Source: an uncultured Tateyamaria sp.
GTDB lineage: Bacteria; Pseudomonadota; Alphaproteobacteria; Rhodobacterales; Rhodobacteraceae
NCBI RefSeq assembly: GCF_947487805.1
Contig: NZ_CANKXW010000004.1
Location: forward strand, 1-64,000
Direction of reading: 5' to 3'
DNA: 64,000 nt
The notes under the pieces are model-generated. The model had not been told where the DNA came from. It saw only the letters and a program-made list of their open reading frames with translations, and did not search any database. A program made the translations under genes and the position numbers. Shown one piece after another: positions 26,359 through 34,297 of the stretch; positions within the stretch are counted from its first letter, which is position 1, and every line of letters starts with the position of its first letter.

Positions 26359-27303
26359 TTACGCGCAGACAGGGCTGTCTGCGTCCCAACGGTGAATAGG
26401 AATGTGAGGGGTCATGGCCAGCCGGTCGCGCGCGGCAAACCACGCATCGCGCCAGACGCGCCAGTCGCGCAATGCGGTCTCGGGGGCGGCACGGCTGCGG
26501 GCGACAAAGCTGGGGAAATGATCACGACCCGTGGGCTGTCCCGTCACGTTGAACCGCAGGTCGAACGACCACCGGAACACGTCCGACAGGTTGGGCAGGG
26601 ACGCATGTGGCACCAGCGGATGAAACAGGACCACGCCGCCCGACCGCACTGGCAAGGGCACCGCGCGGTCCGTGTCCAGATGCCGGGGCGCAATCGCCGT
26701 CTGCACCTGCGGACAGTGCGGCAGCAGCCCATCATCGATGCCCGGTACAACTTGCAAACACCCATTTTCGACCGTCGCATCGGTGATCGCGACCCATGCG
26801 GTGACCATGTCCGTCGCATCCGCCGTCTCGTGACCCACGCCCCGGTCCTGATGCCAGTCGGTGCGCGTGATATGCGCGCGCACCTCGTCCTCGGCCAACT
26901 GAGGCGCAGGCGGTTTGATCCGCACATGCTGGATCGGGTTCGAAGTGATCTCGGGGCCGATCAGGCTCTGGACCGCGTCAAGCAGACGATCCTGCACCAC
27001 CAAATCAAAGATCGCGGGACCAAAGTGCATCGGGCAATCGGCCGCGATCTCGTCCCCCGGCAGGCTGATGTCCATTGGCTGAAACCAATCGCAGCCCGCG
27101 GCATAGGACGCGCTCAGCTTGCCCCAGAAATCCAGACCTGTCCCCGCGGGGACACGCCCCTGCGCGTGCCATTCGGCATAAAGACCGTCCAGCAGCTCCG
27201 CATACTCCCCCCTCACAGCATCGATGACCGAAGACGGAATGACGTCTTCGATCACCAGATACCCTTGGGTGTTGAACTGCGTGACTTGGGCCTCGCTCAG
27301 CAT
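26359..27303 (-). CDS. phytanoyl-CoA dioxygenase (PhyH) family protein, first of two
   Basis: A 314-residue PhyH-family dioxygenase with H151 and D153 in TDWHQDRGVG, distal H233 in HPLVPHASLPN and nearby arginines (R244, R250) for the 2-oxoglutarate. It is only distantly similar to the second PhyH protein, about 1.5 kb further along the same transcript, so the pair probably performs two different oxidations or acts on two forms of the substrate. It follows the TRAP large permease gene after nine bases. Substrate unknown. Confidence 0.87.
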   Translation of the reverse strand: MLSEAQVTQFNTQGYLVIEDVIPSSVIDAVRGEYAELLDGLYAEWHAQGRVPAGTGLDFWGKLSASYAAGCDWFQPMDISLPGDEIAADCPMHFGPAIFDLVVQDRLLDAVQSLIGPEITSNPIQHVRIKPPAPQLAEDEVRAHITRTDWHQDRGVGHETADATDMVTAWVAITDATVENGCLQVVPGIDDGLLPHCPQVQTAIAPRHLDTDRAVPLPVRSGGVVLFHPLVPHASLPNLSDVFRWSFDLRFNVTGQPTGRDHFPSFVARSRAAPETALRDWRVWRDAWFAARDRLAMTPHIPIHRWDADSPVCA

Positions 27304-27312
27304 GATCCCACC

Positions 27313-29034
27313 CTAGAGCAGGATCGATATGATCGGCGGCCAGATCAGCAACACGGACAGCGCGATCAACTGGATCCCGATAAAGGGCAGGAACCCCTTG
27401 AAGATATCCGTCAGCGTGATGTGCGGCGGCGCCACCGACTTGAGGTAGAAGGCCGCGGGGCCAAAGGGCGGCGACAGGAACGACACCTGCATGTTCATAC
27501 AGAACACCACCCCGAACCAGATCGCCACGTGGCGCGGGTTGAGTTCGCCAAAGAGGCCAATCTCGTCCAGCGGCAGTTTCAGCACGATAGGCAGGAACAC
27601 CGGAATGATCAGCAGCACGATGCCGACCCAGTCCATGAACGCGCCCATAAAGAGCAGGATCAGCATCATGAACAGGATCACAACCATAGTGGGCAATTCG
27701 GACCCGACGATGAAATCCGCGACATAGTTCGGGCCACCGGCGATGGTATAGGCCCCGGCCAGTGCGGTCGCACCGATGGTGACCCACACGATCGTGCCGG
27801 TGGATTTCAGCGTCCGCATCAGCGAATCCCACACCAGCTCGGGCGACGCCTCGCCGCGCAGCACCGCGATCACGAACACGGCCATGGCGCCCATGCCAGC
27901 CGCCTCGGTGATGCCGGTGATGCCGCCATAGATCGACCCCATGACAACGCCGATCACAACGATGGGCGGCACCAGCCCCTTGCCCATCGACCAGCCCAGC
28001 GCGGTGCGCGCGCGGCCAAAGACAAAGAACATCAGGACCATGGACAGGGCGAACATGCCCGCGAAATAGCCGATGTATTCCGCAGTGCCCCAGAACGCGG
28101 CCTCGCCGGTGTTGGCGGCGTTTGACCCGGAGAATTCAAAGAACGACGCGCGCAGGAACAGGGCAAAGGTGAACCCGGCAAAGACCACGTTCATGAAGGC
28201 CCCGAACAGCGCCCATTTCTCGGCCCCGCGCGGTTGCGATTCCAGATCGGCCTGTTCGGCCAACAGCTCGTCCCGCTCCTGGATTTCCTCGGCACTCAGG
28301 TCACTGCGTTCGGCAAAGGCGGCCAGCTTGCGGGCGATGGTCTCTTCGGGGAGCGGCGCGTCTTCGGGTTTCAGCGTCGTGCGGATGATGATGTAGATGA
28401 TGATGAACGAGGCCAGCATGAAACCGGGGATAAAGGCCGCGGTGAACAGCGCCTTGATCGAGGTTTCCGTGATCAAACCGTAAATGATGAGAACGATGGA
28501 GGGCGGGATCATCGTGCCGAGGCTGCCGGAGGCACAGATCACACCGATGGCGAGGTTCTGGTTATAGCCCAGCCGCAACATCTGCGGCAGCGCGATGAGG
28601 CCCAAGAGCACAACTTCGCCCCCGATGATGCCCGACATTGCGGCCATGATCACGGCCATGATCGACGTCACGATGGCGATGCCACCACGGGTGCGGTTCA
28701 GCCAGACGTTCAGGGACGAATACATCTCCTTGGCGATGCCGGACCGTTCCAGAAGGGCGGCCATGAAGATGAACAAGGGTATCGATATGAGGACGTAACT
28801 GGTTAAGACGTCTCCATATATTCGCTGCGGCAGGATGTTCAGCGGCCCGGAGCCCGGTCGCCCGGTCAACAGCCCCTCGCCCCACAGGGCGGGGTTCATC
28901 AGCAGCGCGGGCTCGAACTTCATGAACAGGACGACCACGGCCATGAAGGCCGAGGCAAAGCCCAGCGGCATGCCGATGGCCAGGAGCAGGATCAGGCCCA
29001 GCATCAGGACCAGTGAAATTGTACCGACGTCCAT
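27313..29034 (-). CDS. dctM: TRAP transporter large permease (DctM), extended form
   Basis: A 573-residue membrane protein of the DctM family, the ion-coupled channel of a TRAP importer. Conserved pieces include the N-terminal LLLAIGMPLGFASAFMAVV, GGIAIVTSIMAVIMAAMSG, IPPSIVLIIYGLITE and the C-terminal GMQVSFLSPPFGPAAFYLK-like NMQVSFLSPPFGPAAF. It is about 140 residues longer than the common 425-430; the extra part (about 210-370) holds an acidic, charged stretch (LSAEEIQERDELLAEQADLE) and further membrane segments. This long form goes with TakP/LakP-type binding proteins. It starts three bases after dctQ. Confidence 0.9.
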   Translation of the reverse strand: MDVGTISLVLMLGLILLLAIGMPLGFASAFMAVVVLFMKFEPALLMNPALWGEGLLTGRPGSGPLNILPQRIYGDVLTSYVLISIPLFIFMAALLERSGIAKEMYSSLNVWLNRTRGGIAIVTSIMAVIMAAMSGIIGGEVVLLGLIALPQMLRLGYNQNLAIGVICASGSLGTMIPPSIVLIIYGLITETSIKALFTAAFIPGFMLASFIIIYIIIRTTLKPEDAPLPEETIARKLAAFAERSDLSAEEIQERDELLAEQADLESQPRGAEKWALFGAFMNVVFAGFTFALFLRASFFEFSGSNAANTGEAAFWGTAEYIGYFAGMFALSMVLMFFVFGRARTALGWSMGKGLVPPIVVIGVVMGSIYGGITGITEAAGMGAMAVFVIAVLRGEASPELVWDSLMRTLKSTGTIVWVTIGATALAGAYTIAGGPNYVADFIVGSELPTMVVILFMMLILLFMGAFMDWVGIVLLIIPVFLPIVLKLPLDEIGLFGELNPRHVAIWFGVVFCMNMQVSFLSPPFGPAAFYLKSVAPPHITLTDIFKGFLPFIGIQLIALSVLLIWPPIISILL

Positions 29035-29037
29035 GAC

Positions 29038-29886
29038 TTACTTCCCCGCCACTTGCGCTTTGATGCGCTCAATTTCTTCTTCGTCGAGGTCTTCGCCGCC
29101 GTAATGGACCTCGTCCTTGTTCCAGTCCGAGATCAGGTTGACCACGGCCTGCAAGGCCACAAGCGACACGATGATCAGCACCAGAGGCTTCATCGTGGCC
29201 GGGATCGGCGGGTCAAAGGCAGTGCCAAAGGTTTCCCAGCGGTAGAATTTGTCAAACGCCTCTCCGTAGCCGCCAAAACAGAGGAAGAAGGCAAAGATCA
29301 GGATGCAGGAGGTCGAGATCACGTCGAACAGCCGCTGCACGTTGCGCGGCACGGCATCGTACAGCAGCACGATGCGGATGTGGCTGCGCTGTTGCATGGC
29401 ATAGAGGCCCGCGCAGAGGAACACGAACCCGGCCAGCCACAGCGACATTTCATTGGCCCAGAGGGTTGGCGCTTCGAACACGTAGCGCAGCAGGACCTCG
29501 AACAGCATCACGCCGGTCAGCAGGACGATCAGCATCATGGTGACGCGGCCGATGAACACGGCCAGACGGTCGGCGGGCTTCCAGCTTTCGAACTCCATGC
29601 CCGCGCGTTGCACGGTGCGGACGCCAAAGAAGGCTGTGATGGGGATGCCGATCAGCGCCAGCCAGTCGACGATATCGGCAAAGCCGCCAAAGAGGCCGCC
29701 CATCCCGGGCGTCACGTCATTGCGCTTGAACAGCGCGGACAGCTTGTCAAACTGGGACGGATCCGTCGGAGGATAGAAGTCGAGCGTGAAGGCCGGCATA
29801 TGCCAGATCACCCAGCCCGCGCATAGGATGAAAGCCAGTGGCACAAGCCATTCGACCAGAGTGCCGGAGCGCACCTGCATCGTCAT
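29038..29886 (-). CDS. dctQ: TRAP transporter small permease (DctQ), extended form
   Basis: A 282-residue small TRAP subunit, longer than the usual 160-180. It has an additional N-terminal membrane segment (LVEWLVPLAFILCAGWVIW), a soluble loop, then the DctQ core of four segments including LWANEMSLWLAGFVFLCAGLYAM and QQRSHIRIVLLYD, and an acidic C-terminal tail (EDLDEEEIERIKAQ). The ATG at 29886 has AGGGGGAT directly upstream. The gene is separated from the binding-protein gene by a strong hairpin, which may lower its expression relative to the binding protein. Confidence 0.88.
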   Translation of the reverse strand: MTMQVRSGTLVEWLVPLAFILCAGWVIWHMPAFTLDFYPPTDPSQFDKLSALFKRNDVTPGMGGLFGGFADIVDWLALIGIPITAFFGVRTVQRAGMEFESWKPADRLAVFIGRVTMMLIVLLTGVMLFEVLLRYVFEAPTLWANEMSLWLAGFVFLCAGLYAMQQRSHIRIVLLYDAVPRNVQRLFDVISTSCILIFAFFLCFGGYGEAFDKFYRWETFGTAFDPPIPATMKPLVLIIVSLVALQAVVNLISDWNKDEVHYGGEDLDEEEIERIKAQVAGK

Positions 29887-29940
29887 ATCCCCCTGTTCGT
29901 AAAAATCCCTGACCGGACTTGGCACCGATCTTGAGGAAGG

Positions 29941-29966
29941 TTGGGGCCCCGCTGGCGGGACCCCAA
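29941..29966 (-). terminator. intercistronic hairpin between TRAP dctP and dctQ
   Basis: TTGGGG(C/T)CCCGC and its complement form a 26-base near-perfect inverted repeat (one G-T pair, short loop) nine bases after the stop of the binding-protein gene and 55 bases before dctQ. No T run follows, so it is more likely an attenuator or mRNA stabiliser that leaves the upstream binding-protein mRNA more abundant than a full stop. The second TRAP operon has a hairpin at the same place. Confidence 0.65.
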
Positions 29967-29974
29967 GATATCGC

Positions 29975-31000
29975 TTACTCGGACACGAGGCCCAGTTGCT
30001 TGAGATAGCTCAGATGCGCATCGACCAGCGCCTTGGCTTCTGGCGTGTCGGCGAACTCGGGCCATGTGGCCTGTGCCGCATCACGGAACTTTTGCAGTTC
30101 TTCAGGTGCCCACTGGCTCAGTGTCACACCATCGGCGCGCAATTGAGCAGCCGCTTCGGCGTTCTTCTTCTCGAACGTCAGGGCGGTGCGCAGGGCCAGT
30201 GCTTCCATGGCGACCTTCATGATGGTCTGGTGGGCTTCGGGCATCGCGTCGAACACGGCCTTGTTGCACGCCAGGTGATCCGAAGGCATCGAGTGGAAGC
30301 CGGGGAAGTTGGCATATTTCACGATGTCATACAGACCCAGGCCGACGTTGTTTGCCAGACCGGATGCGTCCGCACCGTCGATGATGCCTGTTTCCAGAGC
30401 GGTAAAGATCTCGGTGAAGTCCATCACGATGGGCGAGGCGCCCAGCTTTTCAAAGATCTTGGTTTCCATGCCGGGGGGCGAACGGAATTTCCAATCCTTG
30501 AAGTCCGCAACCTTTTCGATCGGCTTGGACGAGGCGAAGGATTCCTGGCCGTAAACCCACCAGCCGATCAGCTCCATGCCGTACTTGTTGTACAGAGGTG
30601 CAGCCGCTTCGCGACCACCACCGAAATACAGCCAGCTCAGCTGTTGGTAGGGCGTCTCGTAGCCGCCCATGATGTCGCCCACGAACTGGAACGCCGAGTT
30701 CTTGCCGGTCTGATAACCGCCACCGGTCATGTCGCAGTCCAGAATGCCCGTGGCTGCCGCGTCGAATGTTTCGACCGATTTCACAACGGACGAGCTGTAG
30801 AACATCTCGACCTGGATACCGCCGCCGGACATTGTCTGAATGTCTTCGACATATTGTGCAGCCAGTTTGCCGGACACGGTTTCAGGGGCATAGTGTGTTT
30901 GAATGCGCAGCTTGGTTTCCTGCGCGCTCGCGGTCATTGCAGTGGTTGCTGCAAGCGTTGCCGCGACGGCGACGGTTGCCGCCTTCTTCATGAATGTCAT
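29975..31000 (-). CDS. dctP: TRAP transporter substrate-binding protein (DctP family, TakP-like)
   Basis: A 341-residue periplasmic protein with a signal peptide (AATVAVAATLAATTAMTASA, cut before QETKLR). The mature part belongs to the branch of TRAP receptors related to TakP/LakP: WKFRSPPGMETKIFEKLGAS with the substrate-binding arginine, MDFTEIFTALETGIIDGAD, and SMPSDHLACNKAVFDAM. Characterised members bind 2-oxoacids or lactate, so a hydroxy- or oxo-acid ligand is likely. It is the first gene of the nine-gene unit; GGGAGG precedes the ATG at 31000, and the region to the divergent GntR gene carries repeated palindromes. Confidence 0.9.
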   Translation of the reverse strand: MTFMKKAATVAVAATLAATTAMTASAQETKLRIQTHYAPETVSGKLAAQYVEDIQTMSGGGIQVEMFYSSSVVKSVETFDAAATGILDCDMTGGGYQTGKNSAFQFVGDIMGGYETPYQQLSWLYFGGGREAAAPLYNKYGMELIGWWVYGQESFASSKPIEKVADFKDWKFRSPPGMETKIFEKLGASPIVMDFTEIFTALETGIIDGADASGLANNVGLGLYDIVKYANFPGFHSMPSDHLACNKAVFDAMPEAHQTIMKVAMEALALRTALTFEKKNAEAAAQLRADGVTLSQWAPEELQKFRDAAQATWPEFADTPEAKALVDAHLSYLKQLGLVSE

Positions 31001-31121
31001 GTTTTCCTCCCAGACATATATCTTGCGCACCGTCCGAGGTCTTGAGGCCCCATTTGACGCACCGTAACGAAAGGCTAAGCGGAGATAGCCCACACGACAA
31101 CATAAAAATGAAATTCGGGGC

Positions 31122-31152
31122 AATTTCGAGATTTTGATAGAATTTCGAAATT
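31122..31152. promoter_or_regulatory. pair of GntR-type operator candidates
   Basis: A perfect 12-base palindrome AATTTCGAAATT (31141-31152) and a copy with one mismatch, AATTTCGAGATT (31122-31133), stand 19 bases apart (about two helical turns) in the intergenic region between the TRAP operon and the divergent GntR gene. A weaker half-site, GAAATTCGG, lies at 31110. The arrangement and symmetry are what a dimeric regulator would bind; the obvious candidate is the GntR protein encoded at 31198. Confidence 0.6.
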
Positions 31153-31197
31153 TTTTCTTTTACCGTTTCCGGCAGTACTTGAGCAAGCAGACCTGCA

Positions 31198-31854
31198 ATG
31201 TCCTATGACACCGACATCTACGAGACTCTGCGGCATCGGCTGATGACCAACGGCTTCGAGCATGGGCAGAAGGTGCGCGCGGAACACCTGCGGCTCGAAT
31301 TCGGCTGTTCTGCCAGTACGATTCGCGAGGTTCTGTTTCGGCTGTCGACGCTGGGTCTGGTCGAGTTTCGCGAACAGCGCGGGTTCCGGGTGCCCGAGAA
31401 ATCCCGCAAGGTCGTGCACGAACTGACCCACCTGCGCGTCCTGCTCGAAGCCGAGGGCACCGTGATGTCGATCCGCCTGGGCGGTGTCGCGTGGGAGGCC
31501 CGCCTGACGGCCGCGCATCATCAGCTCAGCCATCTGGAAATGCGCCTGCAAGCGGCCTCGGACACCGAGCCGTTTGTCGATCTGTGGTTCGATGCGGAGC
31601 GGCAATTTCACGAGACGTTGATCTCGGCCTGTGGATCGGATGCGCTGCGGTCGGCGCATCATCAGGTCTATTGCCGCTTTCGGCAGCAGCTGATGGTCGA
31701 GGACCGGCGGTTCGACTACATCTCGAACAACATCAAGCATCACCAGCAGATTTTGGACGCGGCCATGGCCGGGGACGAGATGCTGACGCGGCAAAAGATC
31801 CACGACCATCTGGCCCGGCACCTGATGCAGCCCAGCGAACCGGAACCCGCCTAG
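31198..31854 (+). CDS. GntR-family regulator (FCD effector domain)
   Basis: A 218-residue GntR/FadR-type regulator. The winged helix is at residues about 8-68 (EHLRLEFGCSASTIREVLFR, then GLVEFREQRGFRVPE), and the rest is the all-helical FCD domain with its metal/ligand histidines in RQFHETLISA, HHQQIL and HDHLARHL. It is divergent from the TRAP-PhyH-UxaA operon, and the palindromes between them suggest that it represses that operon and itself until the imported acid or a breakdown product binds. It runs into the convergent peroxiredoxin-like gene with a four-base stop overlap. Confidence 0.9.
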   Translation: MSYDTDIYETLRHRLMTNGFEHGQKVRAEHLRLEFGCSASTIREVLFRLSTLGLVEFREQRGFRVPEKSRKVVHELTHLRVLLEAEGTVMSIRLGGVAWEARLTAAHHQLSHLEMRLQAASDTEPFVDLWFDAERQFHETLISACGSDALRSAHHQVYCRFRQQLMVEDRRFDYISNNIKHHQQILDAAMAGDEMLTRQKIHDHLARHLMQPSEPEPA

Positions 31855-32372
31855 GCGGTGCCGCGCACGGGCCGGTCATTGGCGATGTTGAAGGCCATGC
31901 CGTCCAGCAACTCTTCGAGGTCAGGGCGCGCGGCGGGACCGTTGGAGATATCGACCAGCATCAGCGTGCCGTCCGGGCGCATCGCAAAGGCGCCGGGCTC
32001 GGCAAAGGTGTCGGTGGTCTCGGCCTCGGACAGAGGTTCGGAAACATAGAGCCCCAGCTGCCGCATCTGCGCGACGCTCAGCCCATAGCCGAGGTCAAAG
32101 GACCAGCCGAATTCCTCTTTGTCCGCCAGTGCCTTGTCCCGCGTGTCGGCGGACACGACGGCGACGTCCATCAGGTCCGTCCACTGCGGCAGCGCCGCGT
32201 TCAGCTTGTTCAGGAACCGCTTGCAACGCGGGCAGTGACGGCCCCGGTACACAAACAGGATCGACCACCGGTCGCCCGGTTTGCCCACCGTTATCTGCGA
32301 AGTGCCATCCACATGGGGCAGCGAGAATTCCGCGACCTTATGGCCGACGCGGGGTTTGTCATGGGTGGTCAT
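31851..32372 (-). CDS. peroxiredoxin-like (AhpC/TSA fold) protein
   Basis: A 173-residue thioredoxin-fold protein of the redoxin/AhpC-TSA type. The N-terminal strand segment VAEFSLPHVDG is followed by WSILFVYRGRHCPRCKRFL, where the peroxidatic cysteine lies in a CPRC pair, and VVSADTRDKALADKE. It probably reduces peroxides or disulfides in the cytoplasm. The ATG at 32372 has AAAGGAG upstream; the longer in-frame stretch further upstream is antisense to the TRAP permease. It follows the second TRAP operon after 26 bases and may be carried on that transcript. Confidence 0.85.
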   Translation of the reverse strand: MTTHDKPRVGHKVAEFSLPHVDGTSQITVGKPGDRWSILFVYRGRHCPRCKRFLNKLNAALPQWTDLMDVAVVSADTRDKALADKEEFGWSFDLGYGLSVAQMRQLGLYVSEPLSEAETTDTFAEPGAFAMRPDGTLMLVDISNGPAARPDLEELLDGMAFNIANDRPVRGTA

Positions 32373-32398
32373 GCACGAGGCTCCTTTGGGTCCGGGGC

Positions 32399-33682
32399 TT
32401 AGTCCGTCAGCAGGTTGGGCAGGGTCAGCGAGATGGCGGGCACAAAGGTGATCAGCATCAGCGCCACAAAGATCGCAAGGTAGAAGGGCCAGATCGTGCG
32501 CACCGCCTTTTCGATCGGCAGCTTGCCCACCGCACAGCCCACGAACAGACAGGTCCCGACCGGTGGGGTGCACAGGCCCAGGCCGAGGTTGACCAGCATC
32601 ATGATCCCGAATTGCACAGGGTCCATGCCAAGGCTGTGCGCCACAGGCAGGAAGATCGGCGTGCAGATCAGGATCAGAGCGGCCATGTCCATGATCATCC
32701 CCAACAGCAGCAGCACCGCGTTGATCATCAGCAGGATCAGGATCGGGTTTTCGGTGATCCCGGTCAGCAGGTCCACGGTCTTGCTGGGCACCCGGTAGAA
32801 GGTCAGCATGTAGGCAAAGGCCCCTGCACAGGCGATCAGGATCATCACCATCGAAGTGGTGCGCACCGAACTGATCACCGCGGTTTTGAAGCTGTGCCAG
32901 CTGAGGCTGCGATAGACCAGCAGCGTCACGACCAGCGCATACATCGCGCCAAACGCACCCGATTCCGTCACCGTGAACACGCCCGACAGGACGCCGCCCA
33001 CGATGATCACCGCCGTCAACAGGCCGGGGATGGCGCTGGCGAACGTGTAGGCAAGCGCGGACCAGCCGGGGAACTTTTCGGCGCCATAGCCGCGCTTGAC
33101 CGCGATCAGATAGGCGGTGACAGCCAGACAGATGCACATCAGCACCCCCGGCACGACCCCGGCCAGGAACAGCTTGGAAATCGACACGGCCCCGCCGGTG
33201 GCCAGCGCAAAGATGATCATGTTGTGGCTGGGCGGGATGATGATCCCCGCGATGGAGGAGGTCACGGTGACATTCACCGCGTAATCGGCGTCATAGCCTT
33301 TGTCCTTCATCACCGGCACGAGGATGGAGCCCAGCGCCGAGATATCGGCAATCGCCGAGCCCGAGATGCCGCCGAACAGCATGGACGAGAACACGTTCAC
33401 CACGCCCAGGCCCCCGCGCACCGCGCCCACGGCAGCCTGGGCGAACCGCACCAGCCGCATGGCGATCCCGCCATGGAACATCAGGTCTCCGGCAAAGATA
33501 AAGAAGGGGATCGCCATCAGCGAGAACACGTTGATCCCCGCCACGATCCGCTGGAACACGACAAAGAGCGGCAGGCCCTCGTGCCAGAAGGCGGCCAGCG
33601 CCGCGATACCCAGCGCAAAGGCCACGGGCGTCCCGATGATCACACAGAGGGCAAACACCCCAAGAAGCAGAGCAAGTCCCAT
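32399..33682 (-). CDS. dctM: TRAP transporter large permease (DctM)
   Basis: A 427-residue DctM-type permease of normal length with about twelve membrane segments. Family pieces are VCIIGTPVAFALGIAALAAF, PFFIFAGDLMFHGGIAMRL, MLFGGISGSAIADISALGSI and IIPPSHNMIIFA. With the small subunit (33685) and binding protein (34298) it forms a complete sodium-coupled TRAP importer, the second in this window. The start lies two bases after the dctQ stop. Confidence 0.93.
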   Translation of the reverse strand: MGLALLLGVFALCVIIGTPVAFALGIAALAAFWHEGLPLFVVFQRIVAGINVFSLMAIPFFIFAGDLMFHGGIAMRLVRFAQAAVGAVRGGLGVVNVFSSMLFGGISGSAIADISALGSILVPVMKDKGYDADYAVNVTVTSSIAGIIIPPSHNMIIFALATGGAVSISKLFLAGVVPGVLMCICLAVTAYLIAVKRGYGAEKFPGWSALAYTFASAIPGLLTAVIIVGGVLSGVFTVTESGAFGAMYALVVTLLVYRSLSWHSFKTAVISSVRTTSMVMILIACAGAFAYMLTFYRVPSKTVDLLTGITENPILILLMINAVLLLLGMIMDMAALILICTPIFLPVAHSLGMDPVQFGIMMLVNLGLGLCTPPVGTCLFVGCAVGKLPIEKAVRTIWPFYLAIFVALMLITFVPAISLTLPNLLTD

Positions 33683-33684
33683 GG

Positions 33685-34218
33685 TTATCCTTGATCAATA
33701 TTGTCCTGGCGGTCGTCCCGCCCGAGAAACACGCGCAGCAGATGCCCCACGGAGAACAGGAACAGCAGCGCGCCGCAGATCGTCAGCGGCAGCGACCGCA
33801 GCCCCTCGGGCCACTGGATCAGCGGGATCAGCGTGTTCCATTTGAAGAGTGTCAGTTCCCAGCCGTACCAGAACATCATGCCACCAAAGAGCGCCATGAG
33901 CCCGTCCGACACCACAACGAACACGGTCCGGACCCAGCCGGGCACCATGTTGCGGAACAGCACGACCGACAGGTGCGTGTGCTGTTGCACGCCCACCGCC
34001 GCGCCGAGAAAGGCAATGACCATCACCATGAGCAGCGACACCTGCTCCACCCATGTGGGGGTGTCGTTCAGCACGTAGCGGCCAAAGACCAGCCAGGCGA
34101 AGATCACCGTCATCACCACAAGGCACGTGCCCGCGACGATCACGCAGATCTGCGACAGCAGACCAAACAGGCGGTCCATCTGGCGGAGCACCGCCGGGCT
34201 TTCAGTAGATTTGGACAT
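33685..34218 (-). CDS. dctQ: TRAP transporter small permease (DctQ)
   Basis: A 177-residue DctQ protein with four membrane segments, including IVAGTCLVVMTVIFAWLVFG, TPTWVEQVSLLMVMVIAFLG and the conserved AVGVQQHTHLSVVLFRNMVP. The ATG at 34218 is preceded by GGGGGGAG. A perfect hairpin separates it from the binding-protein gene. Length and order (dctP, dctQ, dctM) are standard. Confidence 0.92.
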   Translation of the reverse strand: MSKSTESPAVLRQMDRLFGLLSQICVIVAGTCLVVMTVIFAWLVFGRYVLNDTPTWVEQVSLLMVMVIAFLGAAVGVQQHTHLSVVLFRNMVPGWVRTVFVVVSDGLMALFGGMMFWYGWELTLFKWNTLIPLIQWPEGLRSLPLTICGALLFLFSVGHLLRVFLGRDDRQDNIDQG

Positions 34219-34240
34219 GCGCTCCCCCCTTCGTTGCAAC

Positions 34241-34270
34241 GTCCGGCCCCGCACTGTGTCGGGGCCGGAC
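34241..34270 (-). terminator. intercistronic hairpin between TRAP dctP and dctQ
   Basis: GTCCGGCCCC and GGGGCCGGAC form a perfect ten-base stem around a ten-base loop, between the binding-protein stop (34298) and the dctQ start (34218). Without a T run it is better read as a partial terminator or stabiliser that raises binding-protein expression over the permease. Confidence 0.7.
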
Positions 34271-34297
34271 GCGTTTCAGGTCATGTGGTGACTGCGG

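Noticed and set aside
29053-29826. A plus-strand frame of 257 codons across the dctQ gene
   Set aside because: Histidine- and glutamine-rich antisense product of membrane-protein codons; no start signal and no family.
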